From assembly GCA_013112585.1 (NCBI GenBank), contig JABFGH010000001.1, positions 226,443-290,442 on the forward strand: DNA of 64,000 nucleotides. The letters run 5' to 3'. Position 1 is the first letter of the stretch, and each line of letters opens with the position of its first letter. The DNA is from Ignavibacteriota bacterium. Lineage in GTDB: Bacteria; Bacteroidota; Ignavibacteria; Ignavibacteriales; Melioribacteraceae. Under the pieces are notes generated by a model. That model searched no databases, was not told where the DNA came from, and saw only the letters and a program-made list of their open reading frames with translations. Made by a program: the position numbers and the translations under genes. Below, piece by piece: positions 45,716 through 53,650 of this stretch.

Positions 45716-46531
45716 TTAAACTTCGTATGACAAACAGCATTTTAGTTTACCGCAAGGACCGCTTAATTTTGACATATTTGACGAGAGATTTTGATCATTA
45801 GCAATCTGTGTAGTAATTCTTTTAAAGTTACTTAAAAACGAAGCGCAGCAAAATTCTCTGCCGCAAGTACCTAAACCGCCAATTCTTTTTGCTTCGTCTC
45901 TCACTCCAATCTGTCTCAATTCAATTCTTGTTTTGAAATGCGAGGCAAGTTCTTTTGCTAATTCTCTAAAGTCAACACGTCCGTCAGATGTGTAATAAAA
46001 GAATAATTTTTTCCTATCAAACTGAAAATGAATATCGACAAGTTTCATAGAAAGTTTATACTTTTCAACAGCTTTTCTGAATATCGGAATTGCGTTTAAT
46101 TCATCTTCATAATTGCTGTTAAATTTGATAATGTCGTTATTGTCCATTACTCTAAGGAAAACCGGTAAATCATTTTTATCTTCTTCTCTAAGATTGTATT
46201 TAAGTTCAGCCAACTCCCCTATTTCGCTAATTTTTGCAATTTCTATGTTATCACCGACTTTAATTAAAATAAGGTCAGATTTATTTAAAGTAATCCGATT
46301 ATCTGATTTAACAATACAGAAAAAAGAATTAAGCACACCTTTGCACTCAATTTCAATAATCTTATCTGTTAAAGTTTCGGGGGTATCTGTTTGAGAAGAA
46401 TTGATGTGAGAATGTTTTAATTTCTGACAGATAACTTCTTTGTAAATGTTGTTATACCTGATTTGACTTTCCTGGCTTGTACCATCAACAGCAGCGGTTT
46501 CACCAAGAAATGAAAGTTCTATATTATACAC
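45716..46531 (-). CDS. ricT: PSP1-domain protein, RicT (YaaT) homolog
   Basis: This 271-residue protein has a PSP1 domain (about 95-200) and the Cys-rich C terminus GTCGREFCC and GPCGKLKCC, which in B. subtilis RicT contributes Fe-S ligands of the RicAFT complex affecting RNase Y. It lies four bases downstream of holB, a widely conserved pairing. Whether partners RicA and RicF exist is not visible. Confidence 0.85.
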   Translation of the reverse strand: MYNIELSFLGETAAVDGTSQESQIRYNNIYKEVICQKLKHSHINSSQTDTPETLTDKIIEIECKGVLNSFFCIVKSDNRITLNKSDLILIKVGDNIEIAKISEIGELAELKYNLREEDKNDLPVFLRVMDNNDIIKFNSNYEDELNAIPIFRKAVEKYKLSMKLVDIHFQFDRKKLFFYYTSDGRVDFRELAKELASHFKTRIELRQIGVRDEAKRIGGLGTCGREFCCASFLSNFKRITTQIANDQNLSSNMSKLSGPCGKLKCCLSYEV

Positions 46532-46535
46532 GTTT

Positions 46536-47648
46536 TTACCTTTGTCTGATTGATGCTAATTCCAATATAATATTCATCGTTATCAGATTCAAGCTAACAT
46601 TCCTGCTCAAATAAGATTGCAGAGCATCAATTTTACTTATTTGCTGATATACCTCAACATTTCTAAAATTATCATTGAATTTCAGTATCGTATCTTTATA
46701 CTCTTCAAAATGGTAATCTTCAAAGTTATGCCTGTTTTTAGAAACATCATTAAACCACTTTATCATCATATCTACGATTAAGGGAAGTTTAACTGCCGGT
46801 GCATCTTTTACAAGATTATTTAAAGCACGGTACGCAGTGCTGTATCTTTTTGCGAGCGAATATCTCAAAATAAAAATCGTCTGCTCAAGTAATTTTTCAA
46901 CATCATTTTCAATAAGCTGCAAAGCTGTGTTAACAGAACCATTTGAAAAGAATGCAGCTTTTTTTGCAATAGATCCATCAATTTTAAAATGATTTATAAG
47001 TATTGATTTTACTTCATCATTGAGAAGAGGTTGAAAATTTACCTGCCAGCAGCGTGAAATTATTGTAGGCAGCAATTTACTAATAGCTGAAGTAAGCAGT
47101 ATAAATAACACACCATGCGGGGGTTCTTCAAGGTTTTTCAGCAATGCGTTTTGTGCTTCATGATTCATAAGGTGGGCGTTATCAATAATAATAACTCTAT
47201 ACTTTATATCATCATAATTGATTGAAATAAATTTTTGTATTTCACGAATGCTGCTGATTTTTATAATATTTGCTTTTTCAATTATAATTTTATGATAAGG
47301 ATTATCGGATTTCAATTTGAGCTGCGCCTGAATTTCTTCGAGAACCTCTTTGCTCAATTTTGAAGTCGCAGTATCATCACCCGTTTCATTTTTACCGCGC
47401 GGTAAAGGAAAAATATACTTGATGTAAGGCTCGGAGAGATGGTGGATCTTTTTTTCAACAGATGGAGGAAGAGGGTTAGAGTTATCGGAATTTATAAATT
47501 TTACAAACTCACGTGCTGTGTAAAATTTGCCAATTCCGTCACGTCCGCTAAATAATAATGCATGTGGTATTTTGCCCGATTGTGAAAACTTTTGAAGTAT
47601 ACTTAAAGCTTTTTGCTGCCCGAATATTTCAGAAGAAATATTATTCAC
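46536..47648 (-). CDS. holB: DNA polymerase III delta' subunit
   Basis: This 370-residue AAA+ clamp-loader subunit has the P-loop-like SGRDGIGKF, NAHLMNHEAQNALLKNLEEPP (Walker B region) and ISRCWQVNF with the SRC motif. The four-Cys zinc module usual between Walker A and B is absent. In its place is a Lys/Pro-rich insertion of about 50 residues (EKKIHHLSEPYIKYIFPLPR). It is coupled to ricT. Confidence 0.88.
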   Translation of the reverse strand: MNNISSEIFGQQKALSILQKFSQSGKIPHALLFSGRDGIGKFYTAREFVKFINSDNSNPLPPSVEKKIHHLSEPYIKYIFPLPRGKNETGDDTATSKLSKEVLEEIQAQLKLKSDNPYHKIIIEKANIIKISSIREIQKFISINYDDIKYRVIIIDNAHLMNHEAQNALLKNLEEPPHGVLFILLTSAISKLLPTIISRCWQVNFQPLLNDEVKSILINHFKIDGSIAKKAAFFSNGSVNTALQLIENDVEKLLEQTIFILRYSLAKRYSTAYRALNNLVKDAPAVKLPLIVDMMIKWFNDVSKNRHNFEDYHFEEYKDTILKFNDNFRNVEVYQQISKIDALQSYLSRNVSLNLITMNIILELASIRQR

Positions 47649-47663
47649 TATGGTAAAATATAT

Positions 47664-47891
47664 TTAATTGTACTCATCTTCATCAGAGAAGAAAAAATCT
47701 TCATCGCTTGGATAGTCGGGCCAAATGTCTTCAATCGATTCATAAAACTCATCATCGTCTTCAAGTTCTTTCAAGTTTTCAATAACTTCGAAAGGAGCAC
47801 CGATTCTATCTGCATAATCAATTAGCTCATCTTTCGTGGCGGGCCATGGCGCGTCATCTAAATATGAGGCTAATTCGACTGTCCAGATCAT
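47664..47891 (-). CDS. DUF2795-type small acidic protein
   Basis: This 75-residue protein has SYLDDAPWPATKDELIDYADRI, the DUF2795 core of an HTH-like fold, and a strongly acidic C-terminal tail (DYPSDEDFFFSDEDEYN). The tail may mimic nucleic acid or mediate protein contacts. The function is unknown. It lies between holB and the M23 peptidase on the same strand. Confidence 0.8.
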   Translation of the reverse strand: MIWTVELASYLDDAPWPATKDELIDYADRIGAPFEVIENLKELEDDDEFYESIEDIWPDYPSDEDFFFSDEDEYN

Positions 47892-47912
47892 ATAATAAAA
47901 CTCCTGTATAAA

Positions 47913-48851
47913 TTAATCTGTTTTAACAATGTCAAATAATTTAACATCATCGTAAATAAATTTTCGCGGATTAAGTGCAATACCGTTATGACGTATTTCG
48001 TAATGTAAGTGAGCACCGGTAGCTAAGTTACCGGATTTGCCGCTAAGTGCAATCAAATCGCCGCGTTCAACCTTTTGACCTTTTTTGATTTTTGCTTTAG
48101 ATAAATGAGCAAACCTTGTTTTATAACCAAAACCATGGTCTATTTCAATTGTTAAACCATAGCCGCCTCTTCTGCCTACATAGGTTATTTTGCCATTACC
48201 GGGTGCAAATACTTTTGTACCAACGTCAGTAACAATATCAACTCCGTTGTGCATGCGTTTTCTCTTTAATATAGGATGCATCCGCATTCCAAAACGATCA
48301 CCATAATAACCTGTTGCAGGTCTTATTGCCGGAATTGCACTGAATAATAAATTATTATTTTCCAGTGCTTCTTCAATTTCGCTGTAATTACTTTTTTCAA
48401 ATTTTATTTTTGAATCAATTCTATCAATTACACTATTCAATGAAGAAATAATCTCGTTTAACTCATCTGAATTTGAAGTGGAAAATTCATTAAAAACACT
48501 ACCGCCGGTACCAATGCTCTCTGCATCACTTTCCAAAGGAAGTAAATTTGTTTTTAATCTAAGCGTATTATTTGTTGCCGAAATATCATCAACTTCGTTT
48601 TGAATTTCTTCAAACTTTGAATGAATATCTTTCAGCTTTTTGGTTAGCTCCCTATTTTCAACTTGAAGTGCTTCAACTTCTGCATTCGGATTAATTAATC
48701 CATCTGCAACTAAATAAATTCCAAAAATAAAAAATGAAATTATAAAGGAGAAAAATAGTGTTAGAAATAAGAATTTTTTCTGAAAATCCTGTATTTCAAC
48801 GAACCTTAGTTTACGTTTTGAGAAATAATAAAAGTCTTTCATAATCGGCAA
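47913..48851 (-). CDS. M23 family metallopeptidase, coiled-coil LytM protein
   Basis: This 312-residue inner-membrane-anchored protein has one TM helix (about 28-50), a coiled coil (about 57-95) and a C-terminal LytM domain (about 180-305). Zinc motifs HNGVDI and HLHYEIR are present. It would cut peptidoglycan cross-links or, if inactive, activate amidases like NlpD/EnvC. The intact motifs favour activity. It lies 21 bases upstream of the DUF2795 gene. Confidence 0.88.
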   Translation of the reverse strand: MPIMKDFYYFSKRKLRFVEIQDFQKKFLFLTLFFSFIISFFIFGIYLVADGLINPNAEVEALQVENRELTKKLKDIHSKFEEIQNEVDDISATNNTLRLKTNLLPLESDAESIGTGGSVFNEFSTSNSDELNEIISSLNSVIDRIDSKIKFEKSNYSEIEEALENNNLLFSAIPAIRPATGYYGDRFGMRMHPILKRKRMHNGVDIVTDVGTKVFAPGNGKITYVGRRGGYGLTIEIDHGFGYKTRFAHLSKAKIKKGQKVERGDLIALSGKSGNLATGAHLHYEIRHNGIALNPRKFIYDDVKLFDIVKTD

Positions 48852-48901
48852 CGAAGTTAATAAATGGCAATTAAGTTGTCAAGATTTAAATTTATCAATA
48901 A

Positions 48902-49912
48902 TTACTCAAAATCATGTTCAAAATAGTCAATAGTTCTTTTAGTAGTTCTGTTTTTTTCTTTAATCTTAGCACTTAGTTTATCTCTGAATACTTTTGGAGC
49001 ATCATAGCCGTAATGTTTTAATAAATAATTAAGTGCAATAATCTCTGAAATTACTGTAATGTTTTTACCCGGCACAATAGGCAGTTTAACATAAGGTATT
49101 TTTATTCCCATAATATCTTGTGTTGAATCATCCAACCCGGTTCTAGTATATTCAGTATCCATATCCCAAATTTCAAGATCAATAACTACTTCCAATCTTT
49201 TTTGAAAACGGATTGCACGAACCCCGAACATACTTCTAACATCAATAATCCCAATTCCTCTAACTTCCATAAAATGTTTAACCAAATCGGTTCCGGCTCC
49301 CATTAAAATCCCTTCGCCTTTTTTGGTTATAATTACTACATCATCAGCAACTAACCTATGTCCCCTCTCCACAAGGTCTAAAGCTACTTCACTTTTTCCT
49401 ACTCCGGATTTACCGACAAATAACATACCCACGCCGTAAACATCAACAAAAGAACCATGCATGCTTAGTCTAGGCGCAAACTGATCATCTAAAAAATCGC
49501 TTAAAAGATAGATAGTTTTTGTGGTAGGCGCATCTGTCATAAATATTGGAATTTTATATTTTTCCGAAAGATGAAGCATTTCCTTTGTAGGTGAATTGCC
49601 GTTGGAGATTACGAGGCAGGGAATATCGAATTTAAATAGTCTCTCAAGTGAATGTAACTTTTTATTATCATCTAACTGTTCAATAAACCGCATTTCGGTA
49701 TTACCGAAAAGTTGAACTCTTTTACTCGAAAATAATTCAACAAACCCGGCTAATGCTAAACCGGGTCTGTGTAAATTCTGATCTAATATTTCTCTTTCAA
49801 AGCCAACTTCCTCTGAAATCAATTTTAAACCAAAACGATCGCGTGTGTTTTCATAAAAGAATTTTACAGTAATATTACTGTTTTTAATTATACTTTTAGA
49901 ATTGATATCCAT
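48902..49912 (-). CDS. hprK: HPr kinase/phosphorylase
   Basis: This 336-residue protein has Walker A GKSGVGKSEVALDL, LVADDVV and the HprK signature MEVRGIGIIDVRSMFG. It phosphorylates Ser46-type sites of HPr-like proteins. It overlaps hpf by one base. No HPr or EI gene is in the window. The order hpf-hprK recalls the rpoN cluster of Proteobacteria and hints at nitrogen or stress signalling more than sugar uptake. Confidence 0.93.
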   Translation of the reverse strand: MDINSKSIIKNSNITVKFFYENTRDRFGLKLISEEVGFEREILDQNLHRPGLALAGFVELFSSKRVQLFGNTEMRFIEQLDDNKKLHSLERLFKFDIPCLVISNGNSPTKEMLHLSEKYKIPIFMTDAPTTKTIYLLSDFLDDQFAPRLSMHGSFVDVYGVGMLFVGKSGVGKSEVALDLVERGHRLVADDVVIITKKGEGILMGAGTDLVKHFMEVRGIGIIDVRSMFGVRAIRFQKRLEVVIDLEIWDMDTEYTRTGLDDSTQDIMGIKIPYVKLPIVPGKNITVISEIIALNYLLKHYGYDAPKVFRDKLSAKIKEKNRTTKRTIDYFEHDFE

Positions 49913-50214
49913 TATCTAACTTTGGCAAGTTTTTTCGATTTTACTTTTTTTAGTTTCCGTTCTAATTTTGTAGCCGCACCCGAAACCGATTTATAAAAAT
50001 CATCGGTGGACTCGGACACACTTAATAATTTTCCGGGGAGTTGTAAAATTATTTCAGCCTCTTTAATACTGTCTTTTGGGTTTATAAAGCTAAGCACTAC
50101 ATTTGCTTCCATAATATCGTCATTAAATTTTGTTAGTGCATTTACTTCGGCATTGATATGATCTTTCAACGAATCTTTCGCTTTGAATTTTCTTGAGGTT
50201 ATATTGATATTCAT
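49912..50214 (-). CDS. hpf: ribosome hibernation promoting factor, short HPF type
   Basis: This 100-residue protein has the HPF/YfiA fold: TSRKFKAKDSLKDHINAEV at the start, VLSFINPKDSIKEAEIIL in the middle and a basic C terminus (KLERKLKKVKSKKLAKVR). It binds the 30S decoding site in resting cells. It lacks the C-terminal dimerisation domain of long HPF. It is coupled to hprK. Confidence 0.9.
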   Translation of the reverse strand: MNINITSRKFKAKDSLKDHINAEVNALTKFNDDIMEANVVLSFINPKDSIKEAEIILQLPGKLLSVSESTDDFYKSVSGAATKLERKLKKVKSKKLAKVR

Positions 50215-50223
50215 ACAAACTCC

Positions 50224-51120
50224 TTATGATTTTGGATGTGCTTTTTTATATAACTCTTTTAAGCGTTCTACACTTACGTGTGTATAAATTTGAGTTGTTG
50301 ATAAATTTTCATGACCCAATATTTCTTTAATTGCCATCAGGTCAGCCCCGTTATCCAGCATGTGTGTTGCCGCAGAATGCCTAAAAACATGCGGACTTTT
50401 TTTCTCTATACCGCTGGTTAAACCAATGTACTTACGGGTATATCTGTACACCAGCTTCGAATAAATTCTTACTCCTTTCTTTGTTAATAAAAGCGGTTCA
50501 TTTTTAGTGATGTTTTTTCTTTCTTTTAGGTAATCTTTAAGAATGGCTGAGGATAAACTGCCAAGCGGAACATACCGGTTTTTGCTTCCTTTTCCAACTA
50601 CTTTAATCGTTCTATTCAAAAAGTCAACATCTCCATAATTTAAATTACAAAGTTCAGAAACTCTCAATGCACAACCATAAAGTAATTCAAAAACCGCTTT
50701 AATAAGTTTTGCCTCACTAATATTATTACTCTCACTAACTAACTTATAAATTTTATTAAAAGAGTCAAGGCTAATTGTTTCAGGCAGCTTTCTTTTTATT
50801 TTTGGATTAGGAATATGAGTAGCAGGATTTGAGCTGAGATTTTGATTGATTATTAAAAATTCTATAAATCCGCGTAGAGAGGAAAGTTTTCGTGAAATGC
50901 TGCTTTTAGATAATTCCTTTTCATTCAGGTAAAGAATGTAGCTGCGAATTCTTTTTTCTGAAAGCTGAATGACTTTATCTATATTATTCTTTTTGCAAAA
51001 TTCACAAAATTGATTTAAGTCGTTTTTATAAGCTGTAATTGTATTGCTGCTGGATTGCTTAACACCTGTAAGCTGAGAAATATAATTTTCAATTAACTGA
51101 TCTATTTGGTTTTTATTCAT
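50224..51120 (-). CDS. xerC: Xer-type tyrosine recombinase
   Basis: This 298-residue recombinase has an N-terminal SAM-like core-binding domain and a catalytic domain with Arg in LLYGCALRVSEL, HVFRHSAATH (His-x-x-Arg), GHENLSTTQIYTH and the nucleophile Tyr. It resolves chromosome dimers at dif. Whether it is the XerC or XerD equivalent, or a single-recombinase system, cannot be told, so the symbol is approximate. It lies nine bases upstream of hpf. Confidence 0.9.
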   Translation of the reverse strand: MNKNQIDQLIENYISQLTGVKQSSSNTITAYKNDLNQFCEFCKKNNIDKVIQLSEKRIRSYILYLNEKELSKSSISRKLSSLRGFIEFLIINQNLSSNPATHIPNPKIKRKLPETISLDSFNKIYKLVSESNNISEAKLIKAVFELLYGCALRVSELCNLNYGDVDFLNRTIKVVGKGSKNRYVPLGSLSSAILKDYLKERKNITKNEPLLLTKKGVRIYSKLVYRYTRKYIGLTSGIEKKSPHVFRHSAATHMLDNGADLMAIKEILGHENLSTTQIYTHVSVERLKELYKKAHPKS

Positions 51121-51184
51121 ATAGGTTAATTTCGTAATAAATTAATCCTAAAAATATTTTGAAGGGGCAATTAAAATAGTGAAA

Positions 51185-51643
51185 CTAATTAATGTTATCT
51201 GAAGAGTATAGAAGCAATCTGCTGCCGGGCAGAATTTCAGCATTAAAGTCAACTAACGAAATAAATATTGTCCAGTTAATATCATCCTTAGTAATGGATT
51301 CAGCGGGAAACATCATAATTTGTTCAAGAATCATTTCAAAATCTAAATAATCTAATAATCCAACATTATATAGATGAAGAATATAATTATAGTTGTCTAT
51401 GCCAATAACTTCTTTTTCTTCTTCTGTTAGTAATCTAAAATTACTATTTGCCTTATTATATTTTTTAGAGGAAGAAATTCTCTGCGCCAGTACTTTATCA
51501 AATACTAAACTAAATGCTGCACTTAATGTTTGCTCATCAAATTTTTTGTTTTTTGATAGGATGGTATTAACCTCTTCTAAGGTGCTGTTCTTATTCAGTC
51601 TTTCTAGAATTTCAGCTAATACTTCTACAATTTTTTCAGTCAT
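51185..51643 (-). CDS. DUF494/Smg-family protein
   Basis: This 152-residue alpha-helical protein has RLLTEEEKEVIGIDNYNYIL, then GLLDYLDFEMILEQIMMFP and DDINWTIFISL, which match the DUF494 (Smg) pattern. E. coli Smg lies near DNA-processing genes, but its role is unclear. Here it overlaps ybeY by eight bases and precedes the xer gene. The function is unknown. Confidence 0.75.
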   Translation of the reverse strand: MTEKIVEVLAEILERLNKNSTLEEVNTILSKNKKFDEQTLSAAFSLVFDKVLAQRISSSKKYNKANSNFRLLTEEEKEVIGIDNYNYILHLYNVGLLDYLDFEMILEQIMMFPAESITKDDINWTIFISLVDFNAEILPGSRLLLYSSDNIN

Positions 51644-52091
51644 ATTTTTTTTTAATAAAAACTAAATTTTGATTTTTAAATAATTCAACAAGTTTATTTT
51701 CTTTTCGCTTCATTATTCTTTTTTTATCCGAACTGATATCATCATATCCAACTAAATGCAAAACACCATGAATAATCAATCTTAAAATTTCAGTATCTAA
51801 ACTTACCCCAAACCTTTTAGCATTGTTAATTGCATCGTGCAATGATATGAAAATTTCTCCATCTAATCCAACATTATCTTCTGAATAATTAAACGTAATA
51901 ATATCAGTTGTATAGTTATGATTTAAAAAGTTCTTATTCAATTCCAAAATATATTCTTTGTTTACAATGTTAATATCCAATGAATTAATCTGAAATTGTA
52001 ATACTTTTTTTAGTTGGGAAATTACCGTGTGGAAGTTTTTTTTATTTAGACTTATATGTTTTGCCGGGTTAACGTGTAAGTTTTTTATCAA
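51636..52091 (-). CDS. ybeY: endoribonuclease YbeY (rRNA maturation)
   Basis: This 151-residue metalloprotein has IHGVLHLVGYDD near the C terminus. The usual HGxLHLxGYDH third ligand His is replaced by Asp, as in Bacteroidota YbeY proteins I recall. DIITFNYSED provides the upstream strand. It processes 16S rRNA 3' ends and supports ribosome quality control. It overlaps the smg-like gene. Confidence 0.9.
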   Translation of the reverse strand: MIKNLHVNPAKHISLNKKNFHTVISQLKKVLQFQINSLDINIVNKEYILELNKNFLNHNYTTDIITFNYSEDNVGLDGEIFISLHDAINNAKRFGVSLDTEILRLIIHGVLHLVGYDDISSDKKRIMKRKENKLVELFKNQNLVFIKKKYD

Positions 52092-52108
52092 AACATTTAT
52101 CTGATTTG

Positions 52109-52984
52109 TTATAATTTAATTTCTAAACCTTCATGTGAAGGTAAGCAATTAATATCTAAATTATTAACAGCAATAAATTTTTCTGTTTCATGAAAAAGTT
52201 CGTCAATTTTTTCATCATTGTATTCAGGGCTGTAATGGAATAATATTAAATTTTTTGCTTTTGCCGCCGAAGCAAATAAAGCTGCAGCAATATTATTTGA
52301 ATGTCCCCAACCCATTTTATCAGAAAAATCATCTAGTTTGTACATCGTATCATGAATTAAGTAATCACAGCCGCTGCAGAATTTTAGTAATTCTTTATTT
52401 CTATTTAATACATCCTCTAATTTGGGCTGCCCATTTTCTTCATTGTATAAAACCTCATTATCAGTCATATAAACAATTGACTTTCCATTTTTATTTAATC
52501 GGAATGCCAGTGTGCCTCTGGAGTGATGAGTTGCAACAGAAGATATTTGAACTCCGCCTAATTGAATATCTTCATTCTTGATAAGTTTTTTATAAGTTAC
52601 ATTTGCCTTAAATATAGCTTTATTAACAGGAAAAAATTCTGGACGCATTTGTGCATCTATAAAATGATCAAGCCCGTATCCGTTATAGGAGTAGGAGTAA
52701 ATATCGACAACAAACTTTTCATTGTACAAAGGTGCAAAAAACGGCATTCCCTGAATGTGGTCCCAATGTGTATGAGAAAGCAGAATATTTATTCTCTTAA
52801 AATCATTTGGGTTTTCTGTAATTTTATTTCCTAATTCTCTTATCCCGGTCCCGGCATCAACAATAATGGCTTCTTCATCACTTCCTGATATCACTTCGAT
52901 ACAGGGAGTGTTACCGCCGTATTTTTTTGTACCTTCACCCGGTACAGGAACGGAACCTCGGGTTCCCCAAATTTTTAGGACCAT
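52109..52984 (-). CDS. MBL-fold metallo-hydrolase
   Basis: This 291-residue metallo-beta-lactamase-fold protein starts VLKIWGTRGSVPVPG, with zinc ligands in LLSHTHWDHIQGMPFF, ATHHSRG, MTDNEV and FHYSPEY. The N-terminal GTRGS-P segment is seen in the RNase Z-like and cyclic phosphodiesterase branch. The substrate is unknown. It overlaps the gamma carbonic anhydrase gene by ten bases. Confidence 0.82.
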   Translation of the reverse strand: MVLKIWGTRGSVPVPGEGTKKYGGNTPCIEVISGSDEEAIIVDAGTGIRELGNKITENPNDFKRINILLSHTHWDHIQGMPFFAPLYNEKFVVDIYSYSYNGYGLDHFIDAQMRPEFFPVNKAIFKANVTYKKLIKNEDIQLGGVQISSVATHHSRGTLAFRLNKNGKSIVYMTDNEVLYNEENGQPKLEDVLNRNKELLKFCSGCDYLIHDTMYKLDDFSDKMGWGHSNNIAAALFASAAKAKNLILFHYSPEYNDEKIDELFHETEKFIAVNNLDINCLPSHEGLEIKL

Positions 52985-53523
52985 TCTTCTGGACTTCTAT
53001 TTTTTAACGAATCAACAGTTATCTCTGCATATTTCATATATCTTTTAGCAGAGCCTTCAAAATCCTCTATTTCTTCCTTCGTTAAATCTCTAATTATTTT
53101 TGCCGGTACTCCGCCTGCCAAAGTGCCGGCAGGTACAATAAAGTTTGGCTTAACTACTGCTCCGGCAGCTACCATTGCATTCGATTCTACAACAGCACCA
53201 TCCAAAATTGTTGCTTTAATTCCAATAAAACTTAAATCATTAAGTGTACAGCCGTGCAGGTTAACACTATGGGCAATTGTTACCTTGCTGCCTATATTAA
53301 GCGGATATACCCCATTAGTTACGTGCAGCATTGAAGAGTCTTGTATATTGGTTTGTTCACCAATATTAACGTAATGAACATCGCCGCGAATAACTGTGTT
53401 ATACCAAACGCTTGAATTTTTACCTATCTGAACATCACCGATGATTTTTACACCTGAGGCAAGGAAAACTGATTTGTCAATTTGCGGGAATAAGTTTTTG
53501 TATGGGAATAGTTTATTTTCCAT
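52975..53523 (-). CDS. gamma-carbonic anhydrase family protein
   Basis: This 182-residue left-handed beta-helix trimer subunit has three candidate zinc His residues (in SMLHVTNG, IAHSV and NLHGC), as in Cam/YrdA proteins. The acidic proton-shuttle loop of archaeal Cam is missing, so carbonic anhydrase activity is uncertain. It lies 127 bases downstream of the S41 protease gene on the same strand. Confidence 0.88.
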   Translation of the reverse strand: MENKLFPYKNLFPQIDKSVFLASGVKIIGDVQIGKNSSVWYNTVIRGDVHYVNIGEQTNIQDSSMLHVTNGVYPLNIGSKVTIAHSVNLHGCTLNDLSFIGIKATILDGAVVESNAMVAAGAVVKPNFIVPAGTLAGGVPAKIIRDLTKEEIEDFEGSAKRYMKYAEITVDSLKNRSPEEWS

Positions 53524-53650
53524 TCAGTATTATAATAGTAAAAATTAATTTTTATTTAGAAATCGACTCATTTGATATATCTAAAATAGTAATTTATTTT
53601 TCAAAATATACTATGGTAAAAAAGTATAGGTGAGTTATGTCACAGTAGAG

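Noticed and set aside
50224..51120. Phage or island integrase
   Set aside because: Length and neighbours (hpf, hprK, smg-like, ybeY) and the absence of a nearby tRNA fit a housekeeping Xer recombinase.
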